This document shows, piece after piece, positions 55,751 to 64,000 of a stretch of 64,000 nucleotides of DNA (the first letter of the stretch is position 1; the number at the start of each line of letters is the position of its first letter). The DNA is from JBKPNJ01 sp963695705. GTDB lineage: Bacteria > Actinomycetota > Actinomycetes > Propionibacteriales > Nocardioidaceae. The position numbers were made by a program, and so were the translations under genes. The notes beneath the pieces are model-generated. The model made no database searches. It had not been told where the DNA came from and worked only from the letters and a program-made list of their open reading frames with translations. Location: positions 1,054,001 through 1,118,000 of the forward strand of contig CAVOHB010000009.1 in the NCBI GenBank assembly GCA_963695705.1. Reading direction: 5' to 3'.

Positions 55751-56791
55751 TCACACGGTGGCGGCGACGCGGATCCAGCGATCGAGGGCGCCTGCGGCAG
55801 CGCCGGAGTCGATGGCATCGACGGCGCTCACCATCCCGGCTGCAACCCGCTCGTCCAGTGAACCGCCGGCGCCGTCGAAGACCGCGATCGCCGCGCCGGC
55901 GTTGAGCACCACCGCCTCGCGGACCGGCCCGGGGTCCCCGGCCAGGACCGAGCGCACCACGCCGGCGTTGAACGCCGCATCACCGCCGCGCAACGACTCG
56001 GGGGCCGTACGCGCAATCCCCAGCGTGCTGGCGTCGAGCACCTGCTCGACGACCTCACCACCCGACGCAGACCAGACGCGAGACGTGGTCGTCGTCGTCA
56101 GCTCATCGAGCCCGTCGTCGCCGCGGAACACCAGAGCGTCGACTCCCCGCCTGGCCAGCACGCCGGCGAGGATCGGTGCCATCCGCAGGTCGGCGCAGCC
56201 GACCGCCTGGGCCTGCGGACGACCCGGGTTCGCCAGTGGACCGAGGAAGTTGAACGTCGTCCCGACGCCGAGCTCGCGCCGGGCCAACGCCGCGTGGCGC
56301 AGGGCAGGGTGGAAGACGGGTGCGAAACAGAACGTGATTCCCGCCTTTCGGCCGACCTCGGCGACAGCCTGGGGCGGCAGGTCCAACCGGACTCCGAGCT
56401 CTTCCAGCACATCCGCGGTGCCGCACTGGGAGGACGCCGCCCGGTTGCCGTGTTTCACCACCGGTACCCCGGTCCCGGCGACCACGATCGCGGCCATCGT
56501 CGAGATGTTGACGGTGTGCGCCCGGTCTCCCCCGGTGCCGACCACGTCGACCGCGCGGCCCGGCACGTCGAAGGTCACCGCATGCTCGTACATCACGCGT
56601 ACGAGCACCTCGACCTCTCCGACCGTCTCGCCCTTGCCGCGCAACGCGACCGCGAATCCGGCGATCTGGACCGGGGACGCGTCTCCCGTCAGGATCTCCC
56701 GCATCGCCCAGGCGGTCTGATCGGCGTCGAGGTCGTGACGGTCCATCAGCCGCGACAGCACCTCGGCCCAGCTGTGGTCCGCCGCACACAT
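55751..56791 (-). CDS. trpD: Anthranilate phosphoribosyltransferase
   Basis: Second enzyme of tryptophan synthesis, joining anthranilate to PRPP. The 346 residues show the family motifs: GTGGDRAHTVNISTMAAIV (PRPP diphosphate loop), KHGNRAASSQCGTADVLEEL (magnesium and anthranilate region), FCFAPVFHPALRHAALARRE and FNFLGPLANPGRPQAQAVG. It is separated from other trp genes and sits beside ctaE and qcrCAB as in mycobacteria. The frame is intact. A receiver-like protein gene lies 26 bases upstream on the same strand. Confidence 0.96.
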   Translation of the reverse strand: MCAADHSWAEVLSRLMDRHDLDADQTAWAMREILTGDASPVQIAGFAVALRGKGETVGEVEVLVRVMYEHAVTFDVPGRAVDVVGTGGDRAHTVNISTMAAIVVAGTGVPVVKHGNRAASSQCGTADVLEELGVRLDLPPQAVAEVGRKAGITFCFAPVFHPALRHAALARRELGVGTTFNFLGPLANPGRPQAQAVGCADLRMAPILAGVLARRGVDALVFRGDDGLDELTTTTTSRVWSASGGEVVEQVLDASTLGIARTAPESLRGGDAAFNAGVVRSVLAGDPGPVREAVVLNAGAAIAVFDGAGGSLDERVAAGMVSAVDAIDSGAAAGALDRWIRVAATV

Positions 56792-56817
56792 GGTTTCCTG
56801 CTCCGGGCCGGGTCAGA

Positions 56818-57246
56818 TCACTGCGTCGCTTGGGTGGCTGCGCCGCGCATGAGCCGGACGAACACTTCGGCGAGAAGGAGCGGGTCGATCGGATGCGGGA
56901 CGACGGCTTCGGCGCGTGACCATGTCGCGAGCCATGCGTCGTCGATCCGCCCGGTGAGCACGAGCAGCGGGGGGCAGCGGTAGATCTCGTCCTTGAGCTG
57001 CCGCGCGATCCCCATCCCGCCGGCCGGCACCGCCTCGCCGTCGAGGATGGCGACGTCGATGCCGCCCGCGTCCATCCGCTGGATGACAACCGGCTCGGTG
57101 GCACATTCAACGAACTCCAGCGGCGGAAGGTCCGGGTGTGGTCGCCTGCCGAGCGACAGCAGGACCTCCGCACGGGTGTCCGCATCGTCGCTGTACACCA
57201 GGACGGTGAGCGAGTCCTTGCCTGCAGGCGGGGTCCGGCCGGTCAC
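56818..57246 (-). CDS. Receiver-like (pseudo-response-regulator) protein
   Basis: 142 residues with a CheY-like fold and no output domain. VLVYSDDADTRAEVLLSLGR carries the acidic pair, and VDVAILDGEAVPAGGMGIARQ contains an Asp at the expected phosphoacceptor place, but the following loop (EAVPAGGMG) differs from the usual P-G-x-D-G. LLVLTGRIDDAWLATWSRA has the switch Thr; the usual late Lys is replaced in AVVPHPIDPLLL. It may therefore be a non-canonical receiver. The gene lies between ctaG and trpD on the same strand. Confidence 0.75.
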   Translation of the reverse strand: MTGRTPPAGKDSLTVLVYSDDADTRAEVLLSLGRRPHPDLPPLEFVECATEPVVIQRMDAGGIDVAILDGEAVPAGGMGIARQLKDEIYRCPPLLVLTGRIDDAWLATWSRAEAVVPHPIDPLLLAEVFVRLMRGAATQATQ

Positions 57247-57256
57247 AGGCGGGATG

Positions 57257-58174
57257 CTACCCGTCGACGGCGCCGTGGCCGGCCATCGCCTCCAGGCGAT
57301 CGAGCCGACGGTCCTCGCGTACCGCCTCCCGCTGGCTCTCCCTCACCCACTGGACGAACAACACACCGAAGACCACCAGGCCGATGATGTCGCCGCTCAC
57401 CCACAGGATCGCGCCGGCGATGTTCTGGTCGTGAATCGGTGAGGGTCCCCAGTGCCGGTCGATCGCCCGGTACCAGTCGCTCCCGATCAGCTGGTGCATC
57501 GACATCACAGTCACGCCGAGGAACGCGTGGAAGGGAAGCGTGGCGAAGACCAGCAGCATCCGGAGCATGTACGGCAACCGCCCGGGCACCGGATCGAGCC
57601 CGACCAGCGGCCAGAAGAAGAGGCTGCCCACGGCCACGAACTGCAGATGGAGCAGATCGTGCAGGAACGCGTGGTGCAGCGTGGCGTCGTACCAGCCGGT
57701 GAAGTACAGAACCCACGGGGTCGCGATGAACATCGCGAACGCCAGCGGCGGGAAGGACAGCACCCTGAGCACCGGCGAGTGCAGGACCGCGAGCAGCTGC
57801 GAGCGCGGTCGCCGGCCGAGGGTACGAAGCGCCAGAGTCACCGGCGCGCCCAGCGCGGAGAACACCGGCACCAGCATCGCCAACACCATGTGCTGGAACA
57901 TGTGGACGCTGAGCAGGGTCGTGTCGTACGTCGCCAGTGACGACTGGGTGGCGAGCACCATGCTCCCGAGGCCGAGGCCGAGGAACGAGAACGTCCGCCA
58001 CCCCGACCAGTCGTCGCCACGTGCTCTGAGCCGGTGGACGCCGATCAGGTACAGGACACCTACCGCGACCACGATGGCCGCCATCAGCGGGTCGAACGTC
58101 CATCCTGTCAGGAGCCGGATCGGCGATAGTGGGGCAACATCCTCGCCGAGTCCCGCGTGCGCAAGCATGTCCAC
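57257..58174 (-). CDS. ctaG: Cytochrome c oxidase assembly protein CtaG (caa3 type)
   Basis: Polytopic membrane protein of 305 residues needed for copper insertion into aa3-type oxidase. It has about seven membrane helices and the conserved His pattern of the family (LLSVHMFQHMVLAMLVPVF, HHAFLHDLLHLQFVAVGSLF, FHAFLGVTVMSMHQLIGSDW). The gene is divergent from ctaE, with about 140 bases between them for both promoters. The receiver-like gene follows ten bases after its stop. Confidence 0.92.
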   Translation of the reverse strand: MDMLAHAGLGEDVAPLSPIRLLTGWTFDPLMAAIVVAVGVLYLIGVHRLRARGDDWSGWRTFSFLGLGLGSMVLATQSSLATYDTTLLSVHMFQHMVLAMLVPVFSALGAPVTLALRTLGRRPRSQLLAVLHSPVLRVLSFPPLAFAMFIATPWVLYFTGWYDATLHHAFLHDLLHLQFVAVGSLFFWPLVGLDPVPGRLPYMLRMLLVFATLPFHAFLGVTVMSMHQLIGSDWYRAIDRHWGPSPIHDQNIAGAILWVSGDIIGLVVFGVLFVQWVRESQREAVREDRRLDRLEAMAGHGAVDG

Positions 58175-58313
58175 GGCATGAGCCTAGGGCACCCCCCAAA
58201 GGCACGCATTCCCGGACGGACACCGGCTGCCGGGAAGCGGCGAAACCCGATGATCGGCGCGCCAGCGCGGCTTCGGCGGGGCCGCCGTGCCGCACCGGGT
58301 GAGGAGCGACATA

Positions 58314-58961
58314 ATGGCCGACGTGGTGACTGTCTCGGCCCTCCCGAACTCCCGCTTGCACGGGGCTCACGACCGGCCCTCGACGGTGAGCGTGGGCACC
58401 ATCGTGTGGCTGAGCAGCGAGCTGATGTTCTTCGCGGCACTGTTCGCCTGCTACTTCACGATCCGCTCGGTCAGGCCGGAGCTGTGGGCGGTCGAGACAG
58501 CGAAGCTCAACGTTCCGTACGCGGCGATCAACACCACGATCCTGGTGCTGTCGTCGGTGACCTGCCAGCTCGGTGTGTTCGCCGCCGAGCGGGGTCACGT
58601 AGGACGGTCCGGCTCGGTCTTCCAGGTCGCCAAGTGGGGGCTGCGCGAGTGGTTCGTGCTGACCTACATCATGGGAGCCACGTTCATCGGCGGGCAGGTG
58701 TTCGAGTACGCCGCGTTGGTCCACGAGAACGTCACGATCCCGTCGTCGGCCTACGGGTCGATCTTCTACCTCGCCACCGGGTTCCACGGGCTGCACGTGA
58801 CCGGTGGCCTCTTCGCGTTCATCTTCGTGCTCGGCCGTACTTTCCTGTCCCGCCGGTTCACCCACGAACAAGCCGTGACCGCCATCGTGGTGTCGTACTA
58901 CTGGCACTTCGTCGACGTGGTGTGGATCGGCTTGTTCGCGACGATCTACCTGATCAAGTAG
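58314..58961 (+). CDS. ctaE: Cytochrome c oxidase subunit III
   Basis: Subunit III of the aa3 oxidase, 215 residues with five membrane helices. Conserved parts are VGTIVWLSSELMFFAALFAC, LREWFVLTYIMGATFIGGQV, FYLATGFHGLHVTGGLFAFI and SYYWHFVDVVWIGLFATIYL. The ATG at 58314 is chosen because GGAGC precedes it at good distance; the in-frame ATG at 58287 adds a non-conserved leader. It heads the ctaE-qcrC-qcrA-qcrB operon of actinobacteria. Confidence 0.95.
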   Translation: MADVVTVSALPNSRLHGAHDRPSTVSVGTIVWLSSELMFFAALFACYFTIRSVRPELWAVETAKLNVPYAAINTTILVLSSVTCQLGVFAAERGHVGRSGSVFQVAKWGLREWFVLTYIMGATFIGGQVFEYAALVHENVTIPSSAYGSIFYLATGFHGLHVTGGLFAFIFVLGRTFLSRRFTHEQAVTAIVVSYYWHFVDVVWIGLFATIYLIK

Positions 58962-58978
58962 ACGGAACGAGGACCCTG

Positions 58979-59800
58979 GTGCGCTTCCTGTCCGCCCGGC
59001 GCCGACACCCGCTCGCGGGTCTGGTCGTCCTGTTCCTGGCTCTCTTCCTGGCGGGCGGCGTGTACTCGATGCTGGCACCGACCTCCCCGGCCGACGCTGA
59101 CGGCGCCAGCGGCGACCAGGTGGCCAAGGGTAGGCGGCTCTTCCTGGTGGGCTGCGCCTCCTGCCACGGCATGAACGCCGAAGGCATCGTCACCGCGTCG
59201 GGTGACACGAACTATGGACCACCGTTGATCGGCGTCGGCGCGGCCGCCGTCGACTTCCAGGTCGGCACCGGCCGGATGCCGATGACGCAGCCCGGCGTGC
59301 AGGTGCAGCAGAAGCCGGTCGAATACAGCTCCGACGAGATCGACGCCCTGGCGGCGTATGTCGCCTCCCTCGGGCCGGGACCGCCGGTTCCAGACGCCGA
59401 GTACTACGACGTCACCAACGCGACCGACCCGGAGGTCGTCCAGGGCGGCGAGATCTTCCGGACCAACTGCACCGCCTGCCATAACTTCGCCGGCTCGGGT
59501 GGCGCTCTTCCGCAGGGCCGTTACGCGCCGCCGATAATCAACGTCGACGGGAAGTATGTGTACGAGGCGATGGTGACCGGTCCGCAACAGATGCCGGTGT
59601 TCTCCGATCAGGTTCTCACCCCGCAGGACAAGCATGACGTGATCGCATACCTCGCCCACCTGCGCACGCAGCCGTCCTACGGCGGCGCGGAGCTCGGGGC
59701 GCTCGGCACCACCGGCGAGGGACTGTGGGGCTGGCTGGTAGGCGTCGGCGCTCTGGTGGGAGCGGCGGTCTGGATCGCCGCGAAGGGGATACGGGGATGA
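58979..59800 (+). CDS. qcrC: Di-haem cytochrome c subunit of the menaquinol-cytochrome c reductase
   Basis: Membrane-anchored cytochrome cc that carries electrons from the bc1 part directly to the aa3 oxidase. After an N-terminal helix (PLAGLVVLFLALFLAGGVYS) come two haem c sites, CASCH at residues 59-63 and CTACH at 164-168, with axial Met candidates in RMPMTQPG and QQMPVFSD. A C-terminal helix closes the protein. GTG at 58979 is the start, with GAGGA upstream; total 273 residues. Two haem sites rather than one are typical of actinobacterial QcrC. The stop overlaps the qcrA start (ATGA). Confidence 0.95.
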   Translation: MRFLSARRRHPLAGLVVLFLALFLAGGVYSMLAPTSPADADGASGDQVAKGRRLFLVGCASCHGMNAEGIVTASGDTNYGPPLIGVGAAAVDFQVGTGRMPMTQPGVQVQQKPVEYSSDEIDALAAYVASLGPGPPVPDAEYYDVTNATDPEVVQGGEIFRTNCTACHNFAGSGGALPQGRYAPPIINVDGKYVYEAMVTGPQQMPVFSDQVLTPQDKHDVIAYLAHLRTQPSYGGAELGALGTTGEGLWGWLVGVGALVGAAVWIAAKGIRG

Positions 59801-60846
59801 GCGACAGCAGCCACGAGGTCGAGCCGGCCAACGCCGAGGAGCCGATTCCGAACCCGGGCCTCCCCGAGCACCAGAAGCGATTCACCGACGTCAACGAGGC
59901 AGCCGAGCGGCGGGTCGAGCGTCAGGTGTCCGGGCTGTTCGGGCTCGCGACCCTGCTCGCGCTCGGCTTCTGCGTCGCGTATTTCGTCGTCGACCCCGGT
60001 GTCGACTCGGTCATCTTCGGATTCAACGCGTCGAACTTCTGGCTGGGCACGACCCTCGGACTTGCGCTGCTGTTGATCGGAATCGGAGCAATCCAGTGGG
60101 CCAAGCGGCTGATGGGCGATGTAGAGCTGGTCGAGGAGCGCCACCCCGGTGCGTCGTCGGCTGAGGACCGGGCGGTCGTGCTGGCGCAGCTCGCGGCCGG
60201 CACCGAGGAGTCCGGCATCGCCCGGCGGACCATGATCCGCAACAGCCTGATCGGAGCGCTGGGTGTCCTCGGGCTGCCGGCCGTCGTCATGCTGCGCGAC
60301 CTGGGCCCGCTTCCGGGCGACAACTCCGCGCACACCGTCTGGGCTCCCGGCGTGCGGGTCGTCAACGACGTGACCGGGGTGCCGATCAAGACCGAGGACG
60401 TGCAGATCGGGCAGCTCGTCAACGCCGAACCCGGCCTGTTCTTCCCCACCGAGAACCCCGACGGCACGGAGACGCCGGCGGAGTTCGAAGGCGTCGCGCT
60501 ACAGGATGCGCGCGCGAAGGCAGCCGTGATCGTTGTGCGGATGCAGCCCGACGACATCAACGCCACCCCCGACCGCGCCAACTGGAACGTCGACGGCATC
60601 TTGTGCTACTCCAAGATCTGCACCCATGTCGGCTGCCCGATCAGCCTCTGGGAGCAGCAGACCCACCACCTGCTCTGCCCCTGCCACCAGTCGACGTTCG
60701 ACCTGGCCAACAATGGAGTGGTCATCTTCGGCCCGGCCGCCCGGTCGCTTCCGCAGCTCCCGCTGGGTGTCGATGGCGAGGGGTATCTGATCGCGAAGAG
60801 TGACTTCCATGAGCCGGTCGGACCGAGCTACTGGGAACGAGGGTGA
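59797..60846 (+). CDS. qcrA: Rieske iron-sulfur subunit of the menaquinol-cytochrome c reductase
   Basis: 349-residue Rieske protein with three N-terminal membrane helices, the extended actinobacterial form. The cluster ligands are Cys275 and His277 in CTHVGCPISLW and Cys294 and His297 in LLCPCHQSTFDL, with GPAARSLPQLPLGV following. Its ATG overlaps the qcrC stop. The next gene, qcrB, starts seven bases after its stop. No twin-arginine motif is needed for the first helix, but ARRTMIRNSLIG before the third helix resembles the Tat-like site described for these three-helix proteins. Confidence 0.95.
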   Translation: MSDSSHEVEPANAEEPIPNPGLPEHQKRFTDVNEAAERRVERQVSGLFGLATLLALGFCVAYFVVDPGVDSVIFGFNASNFWLGTTLGLALLLIGIGAIQWAKRLMGDVELVEERHPGASSAEDRAVVLAQLAAGTEESGIARRTMIRNSLIGALGVLGLPAVVMLRDLGPLPGDNSAHTVWAPGVRVVNDVTGVPIKTEDVQIGQLVNAEPGLFFPTENPDGTETPAEFEGVALQDARAKAAVIVVRMQPDDINATPDRANWNVDGILCYSKICTHVGCPISLWEQQTHHLLCPCHQSTFDLANNGVVIFGPAARSLPQLPLGVDGEGYLIAKSDFHEPVGPSYWERG

Positions 60847-60853
60847 GGGCATC

Positions 60854-62521
60854 ATGAGCCAGTCGAAGGGCAGTCCGGTGGCCGGTCCCGTCGCGTGGCT
60901 GGACGAGCGGGTCGGGCTCGCCGGACTGCTGAAGAAGCAGCTCCGCAAGGTGTTCCCCGACCACTGGTCGTTCATGCTCGGTGAGATCGCGCTGTGGTCG
61001 TTCGTGATCCTGCTGCTCACCGGGGTCTTCCTGACGTTCTGGTTCAACCCCAGCATGGAAGAGGTGACCTACCACGGCCCGTACGTGCCGCTGCAGGGCC
61101 AGGAGATGTCTCAGGCGTACGAAACCACCCTGCGCATCTCGTTCGAGGTGCGTGGCGGGCTGTTGATGCGCCAGGTTCACCACTGGGCGGCGAACCTGTT
61201 CCTCGCGGCGATGACCATCCACATGCTGCGCGTCTTCTTTACCGGGGCATTCCGCAAGCCGCGTGAGCTCAACTGGCTGATCGGGCTCGGACTGCTTCAG
61301 CTGGGGATCGTCGAGGGCTTCGCCGGCTACTCCCTCCCCGACGACCTCCTGTCGGGCACCGGCCTGCGGATCGCCGAAGGCCTGATGCGTTCGATCCCCG
61401 TGGTGGGCACCTACATCTCCTACTTCGTCTTCGGCGGCGAGTTCCCCGGCGACGTGTTCATCCCGCGGCTCTACACCGTGCACGTGCTTCTCATACCCGG
61501 CCTGCTGCTCGGGCTGATCACCGCCCACATGCTGCTGCTCGTGTACCACAAGCACACCCAGTGGCCGGGACCCGGTCACACGAACAACAACGTGGTCGGC
61601 TACCCGCTGTTGCCGGTCTATATGGCCAAGGCAGGTGGCTTCTTCTTCATGGTGTTCGGTGTGACCGCCCTGATGGGTGCGCTCATGCAGATCAACCCGG
61701 TGTGGCTGTACGGGCCCTACAACCCCGCCGAGGTGACGGCCGGCTCGCAGCCGGACTGGTACATGGGCTGGCTCGAGGGCGGCCTGCGGATCATGCCCAA
61801 CTGGGAGACCCGGCTGTGGGGATTCACCGTCAGCTGGAACGTCCTGGTGCCCGGACTGTTGCTGATGGGTCTGCTGTTCACGGTCCTGGGCGCCTATCCG
61901 TTCATCGAGCGCTGGGTCACCGGCGACAAGCGCGAGCACCATCTCCTCGACCGGCCGCGCAACCAGCCGACGCGCACCGGTTTCGGCGTCGCCGGCATGA
62001 CCGCCTACGGCTTGCTGTGGCTGGCCGGCGGCAACGACGTCGTGGCCACGCACATGCACCTGTCGTTGAACGCGATCACCTGGTTCATGCGATTCGCGAT
62101 CTTCCTCGGTCCGGTGATCGCTTTCCTGGTGACGAAGCGGATCTGCATCGGCCTGCAGCGTCGTGACCGAGAGATGCTCCTGCACGGGTACGAGACCGGC
62201 GTCATCGTCCGGTCGCCCGAGGGCGAGTACACCGAGCGTCACCTGCCGATCAACCCCTCGACCGCGTACTACATCACGTCGCACGACCGGCAGGAGCCGC
62301 TCGAGGTCGAAGCCACGGTCGACGGGAACGGCGTGCCTGCACCGAACTCCGGCTCGTCCAAGCTGCGTGCCAGGGCCAGCAGGTTCTGGTTCGGAGACGT
62401 GATCCAGAAGCCGACGCGCGATGAGCTCGAGCGCGCCCACGCGAACGGGCACGGTGAGGACCATGCCGTCGAACAGGGGTCGGCCGAGGAGCAGCCGGAG
62501 CTCGAGGCCGGCAAGCACTGA
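60854..62521 (+). CDS. qcrB: Cytochrome b subunit of the menaquinol-cytochrome c reductase
   Basis: 555-residue cytochrome b. Helices carry the haem-ligand histidines in RQVHHWAANLFLAAMTIHML and in YTVHVLLIPGLLLGLITAHM. The menaquinol-oxidation site motif is PDW in SQPDWYMGWLEGGLRI. GFAGYSLPDDLLSGTGL and YPLLPVYMAKAGGFFFMVF are further family landmarks. The long polar C-terminal tail after the last helix is typical of actinobacterial QcrB. ATG at 60854 has GAGGG upstream. A strong hairpin follows the gene. Confidence 0.96.
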   Translation: MSQSKGSPVAGPVAWLDERVGLAGLLKKQLRKVFPDHWSFMLGEIALWSFVILLLTGVFLTFWFNPSMEEVTYHGPYVPLQGQEMSQAYETTLRISFEVRGGLLMRQVHHWAANLFLAAMTIHMLRVFFTGAFRKPRELNWLIGLGLLQLGIVEGFAGYSLPDDLLSGTGLRIAEGLMRSIPVVGTYISYFVFGGEFPGDVFIPRLYTVHVLLIPGLLLGLITAHMLLLVYHKHTQWPGPGHTNNNVVGYPLLPVYMAKAGGFFFMVFGVTALMGALMQINPVWLYGPYNPAEVTAGSQPDWYMGWLEGGLRIMPNWETRLWGFTVSWNVLVPGLLLMGLLFTVLGAYPFIERWVTGDKREHHLLDRPRNQPTRTGFGVAGMTAYGLLWLAGGNDVVATHMHLSLNAITWFMRFAIFLGPVIAFLVTKRICIGLQRRDREMLLHGYETGVIVRSPEGEYTERHLPINPSTAYYITSHDRQEPLEVEATVDGNGVPAPNSGSSKLRARASRFWFGDVIQKPTRDELERAHANGHGEDHAVEQGSAEEQPELEAGKH

Positions 62522-62544
62522 CCCCTGCAGGGGTTGGGCCACTT

Positions 62545-62594
62545 CTTACGTCATGCGTTCCGAGGGTCAGGACCCTCGATTCGCCTGACGTAAG
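62545..62594. terminator. Bidirectional terminator hairpin between qcrB and ldt
   Basis: Outer arms CTTACGTCA (62545-62553) and TGACGTAAG (62586-62594) enclose a second stem CGAGGGTC / GACCCTCG with a two-base loop. A separate 14-base palindrome ACCCCTGCAGGGGT lies at 62521-62534. Both converging genes end here. Confidence 0.75.
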
Positions 62595-62603
62595 CCGAGA
62601 GAG

Positions 62604-63866
62604 TCAGCTCAGCGCGGAGCCCTGCTTGTACTCCTTGAACGACATGTTCCAGTCGGTCCAGCCGTTCCCGTCCTCGAGTCCCCGCGACGTACCCGTGACC
62701 TGGACCACGTTGCCTCGGTGACTGAGGTTGAAGAGCCAGGCGGCGTTCTCAGTGCTCATCCCGACGCAGCCGTGGCTGACGTTGTAGGAGCCCTGCGCGT
62801 ATTCCGACCACGGAGCGGCGTGGAGGAACTCGCCGCTGTAGGTCACCCTCATGGCGTACTGGACGTCGGGGATGTTGTAGTAGTCCGGCGAGGATGGGGA
62901 GATGCCGACGGTGGCCGCATCCATCCGTCGCGAGAGGAACTTCTCCACGATCAGCTTGGTCCCGCTGCGCGTGTCCCAGCCGGGCATCCCGCCGGTGACC
63001 GGGATGGTGCGGGCGAGGCTGCCGTTGATGTAGACGTTCATCTCGTCGGTGGCGATGTTGATCTTGTCGATCACGGAGTCGCCCACCACGAACGAGGTTG
63101 AACGGTTCATCTGACCGTAGATGCCGTTGCCGGCCGGGATGGAGTTGATGTCGGCTTTGACGGTCACCCTGGTGCCGCTCGGCCAGAAGTGCTTGGGTCG
63201 CCAGTGCACCTCCTGGTCGCTGACCCAGTGCCAGGAACCGGCGACGTGGGCCGTGGACGTGACGGAGAGGTGCCGCTCGATCGAGGCCCTGTTGGTGACC
63301 GGCACGTCGAACTGGACGATGGCGGGCATGCCGACGCCGACGGTCTCGCCGCGCAGCGGGGCGATGCTGGGATAGGTCTGCTCGTCAAGCGTCAGGTCCT
63401 CGCTGTGGAACCTGGTGGTCTGGCGTGTGGTGACACCCGCGCTGTTCTTGGCTGTTGCGTCGACGCGGTACGAGCGTCCCGGCTCGAGCAGGGAGGCAGC
63501 GGTCCACGCAGTGCCGTTGGCGTTCATCGAACCGGCCAGCGGCTTCCCCTGGGGAGACTCGACCTTGACCGTCGAGAGCTTCCCCTGGGCCGCGGTGACC
63601 TTCAGCGCGGTGTCGACCGTGACGGCGTCGGCGCCGTTCTCCACGTTGACCGCGATCTGCGCCTTGGGAACGACCGGAGTCGACGGCGCGGTCGACGGGG
63701 ACTCGCTGGTCCCGGGACCGCCACCGGCGTTGGTGGGCTGTTCGGCCGAGTCCTTGGTCGACTGGCAGCCGGCGACGGAAAGCGCCAGAACTGCGGCGCC
63801 GGCCGTCGCCGCGCGCAGCGCGTGACGGGTGGACGTACGGAAGGGCAAGAGCCCCCGTGCGGTCAT
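62604..63866 (-). CDS. L,D-transpeptidase lipoprotein (Ldt, YkuD domain)
   Basis: Cell-wall enzyme that makes 3-3 peptidoglycan cross-links, 420 residues. ATG at 63866 is chosen because GGAGGAAA lies upstream. The N-terminus is a lipoprotein signal (AATAGAAVLALSVAGC). Two Ig-like domains follow, as in mycobacterial LdtMt2, with PLRGETVGVGMPAIVQFDVP. The YkuD catalytic domain has the motif YNVSHGCVGMSTENAAWLF with catalytic Cys367 and the His just before it, and an upstream catalytic His in GEFLHAAPWSEYAQG. It separates qcrB from the ctaF end and faces qcrB across a shared terminator. Confidence 0.94.
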   Translation of the reverse strand: MTARGLLPFRTSTRHALRAATAGAAVLALSVAGCQSTKDSAEQPTNAGGGPGTSESPSTAPSTPVVPKAQIAVNVENGADAVTVDTALKVTAAQGKLSTVKVESPQGKPLAGSMNANGTAWTAASLLEPGRSYRVDATAKNSAGVTTRQTTRFHSEDLTLDEQTYPSIAPLRGETVGVGMPAIVQFDVPVTNRASIERHLSVTSTAHVAGSWHWVSDQEVHWRPKHFWPSGTRVTVKADINSIPAGNGIYGQMNRSTSFVVGDSVIDKINIATDEMNVYINGSLARTIPVTGGMPGWDTRSGTKLIVEKFLSRRMDAATVGISPSSPDYYNIPDVQYAMRVTYSGEFLHAAPWSEYAQGSYNVSHGCVGMSTENAAWLFNLSHRGNVVQVTGTSRGLEDGNGWTDWNMSFKEYKQGSALS

Positions 63867-63967
63867 CAAGGTTTCCTCCGGTGCGAGCCAGGCAGACGGC
63901 CCTAGCCTAACAAGCAAAACGGACATGCCCTAAAAGCAGACACCTTGGAACGCGTCGCGCCTCAGCC

Positions 63968-64000
63968 TCAGTGGGCGTGCTCTCCGCGGTAGTACTCGAA
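63968..64000 (-). CDS. ctaF: C-terminal end of cytochrome c oxidase subunit IV
   Basis: The last ten codons before a TGA read FEYYRGEHAH, which I recognise as the conserved C-terminus of actinobacterial CtaF. The rest lies beyond the window. It would be the fourth subunit of the aa3 oxidase, consistent with ctaE and qcrCAB nearby. Confidence 0.75.
   Translation of the reverse strand, partial: FEYYRGEHAH

Noticed and set aside
57243..59078. Minus-strand frame of about 610 codons over ctaG and ctaE
   Set aside because: It is a Pro/Arg/Gly-rich shadow; the real ctaG lies in another frame and ctaE on the opposite strand.
60722..62542. Long open frame antisense to qcrB
   Set aside because: It is a GC-driven shadow of an obvious cytochrome b gene and shows no family motif.
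1..64000. tRNA and rRNA genes
   Set aside because: No cloverleaf with a T-loop motif and no ribosomal RNA signature was seen anywhere in the window.

Overview
The window is high-GC actinobacterial chromosome (Actinomycetota; genus not determinable from the sequence). The right third has the gene order known from Mycobacterium tuberculosis around pimB', an NlpC/P60 hydrolase, the DnaQ/UvrC-like nuclease, trpD, ctaE, qcrCAB and ctaF. This supports an aerobic actinobacterium with a menaquinol-cytochrome c-aa3 supercomplex and phosphatidylinositol mannosides.

Layout. 1-5.5 kb: a myo-inositol type uptake and catabolism locus (ABC permease, lipoprotein binding protein, an internally deleted iolC remnant, iolA/mmsA, an IolE-like TIM-barrel protein) with two copies of one operator-like palindrome. 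5.6-25.4 kb: an exopolysaccharide locus (PLP sugar aminotransferase, heparinase-like protein, glycosyltransferases, Wzy-like polymerase, Wzx-like flippase, pyruvyl transferase, hexapeptide acyltransferase, two-domain oxidoreductase, WecC and WecB for UDP-ManNAcA, CapD-like dehydratase, Wzc-like tyrosine kinase). The core from 6.8 to 16.3 kb looks less GC-rich than its flanks and is heavily frameshifted. 25.7-31.4 kb: a DUF4012 protein, two ROK sugar kinases around an endonuclease/phosphatase-family protein, and an SRPBCC protein. 31.5-43.3 kb: a Tad/Flp pilus locus (TadE, TadG-like, CpaB, CpaE, CpaF, a VWA-TadB fusion, TadC, a NarL-type two-component pair, two Flp pilins). 43.3-49.7 kb: pimB', two membrane metalloproteases, a broken 2H phosphoesterase gene and an NlpC/P60 hydrolase behind a clear c-di-AMP (ydaO) riboswitch. 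49.7-64 kb: small conserved genes, an NYN protein, a DnaQ/UvrC-like nuclease, an Lrp-type domain protein, trpD, ctaG, ctaE, qcrC, qcrA, qcrB, an L,D-transpeptidase and the end of ctaF.

Three things stand out. First, many otherwise conserved genes between 6.8 and 55 kb are broken by one-base indels, and most of those I could resolve are one extra G in a short G run read on the coding strand. The cause (consensus error or real decay) can only be settled on raw reads, so most of these genes are given as their reconstructed full span. Second, at 50.19-50.60 kb two inverted arrays of three 21-bp units flank a 20-bp-stem palindrome, an element that looks mobile or protein-binding. Third, iolC and a ThpR-like gene are degraded in ways that simple sequencing error does not explain.
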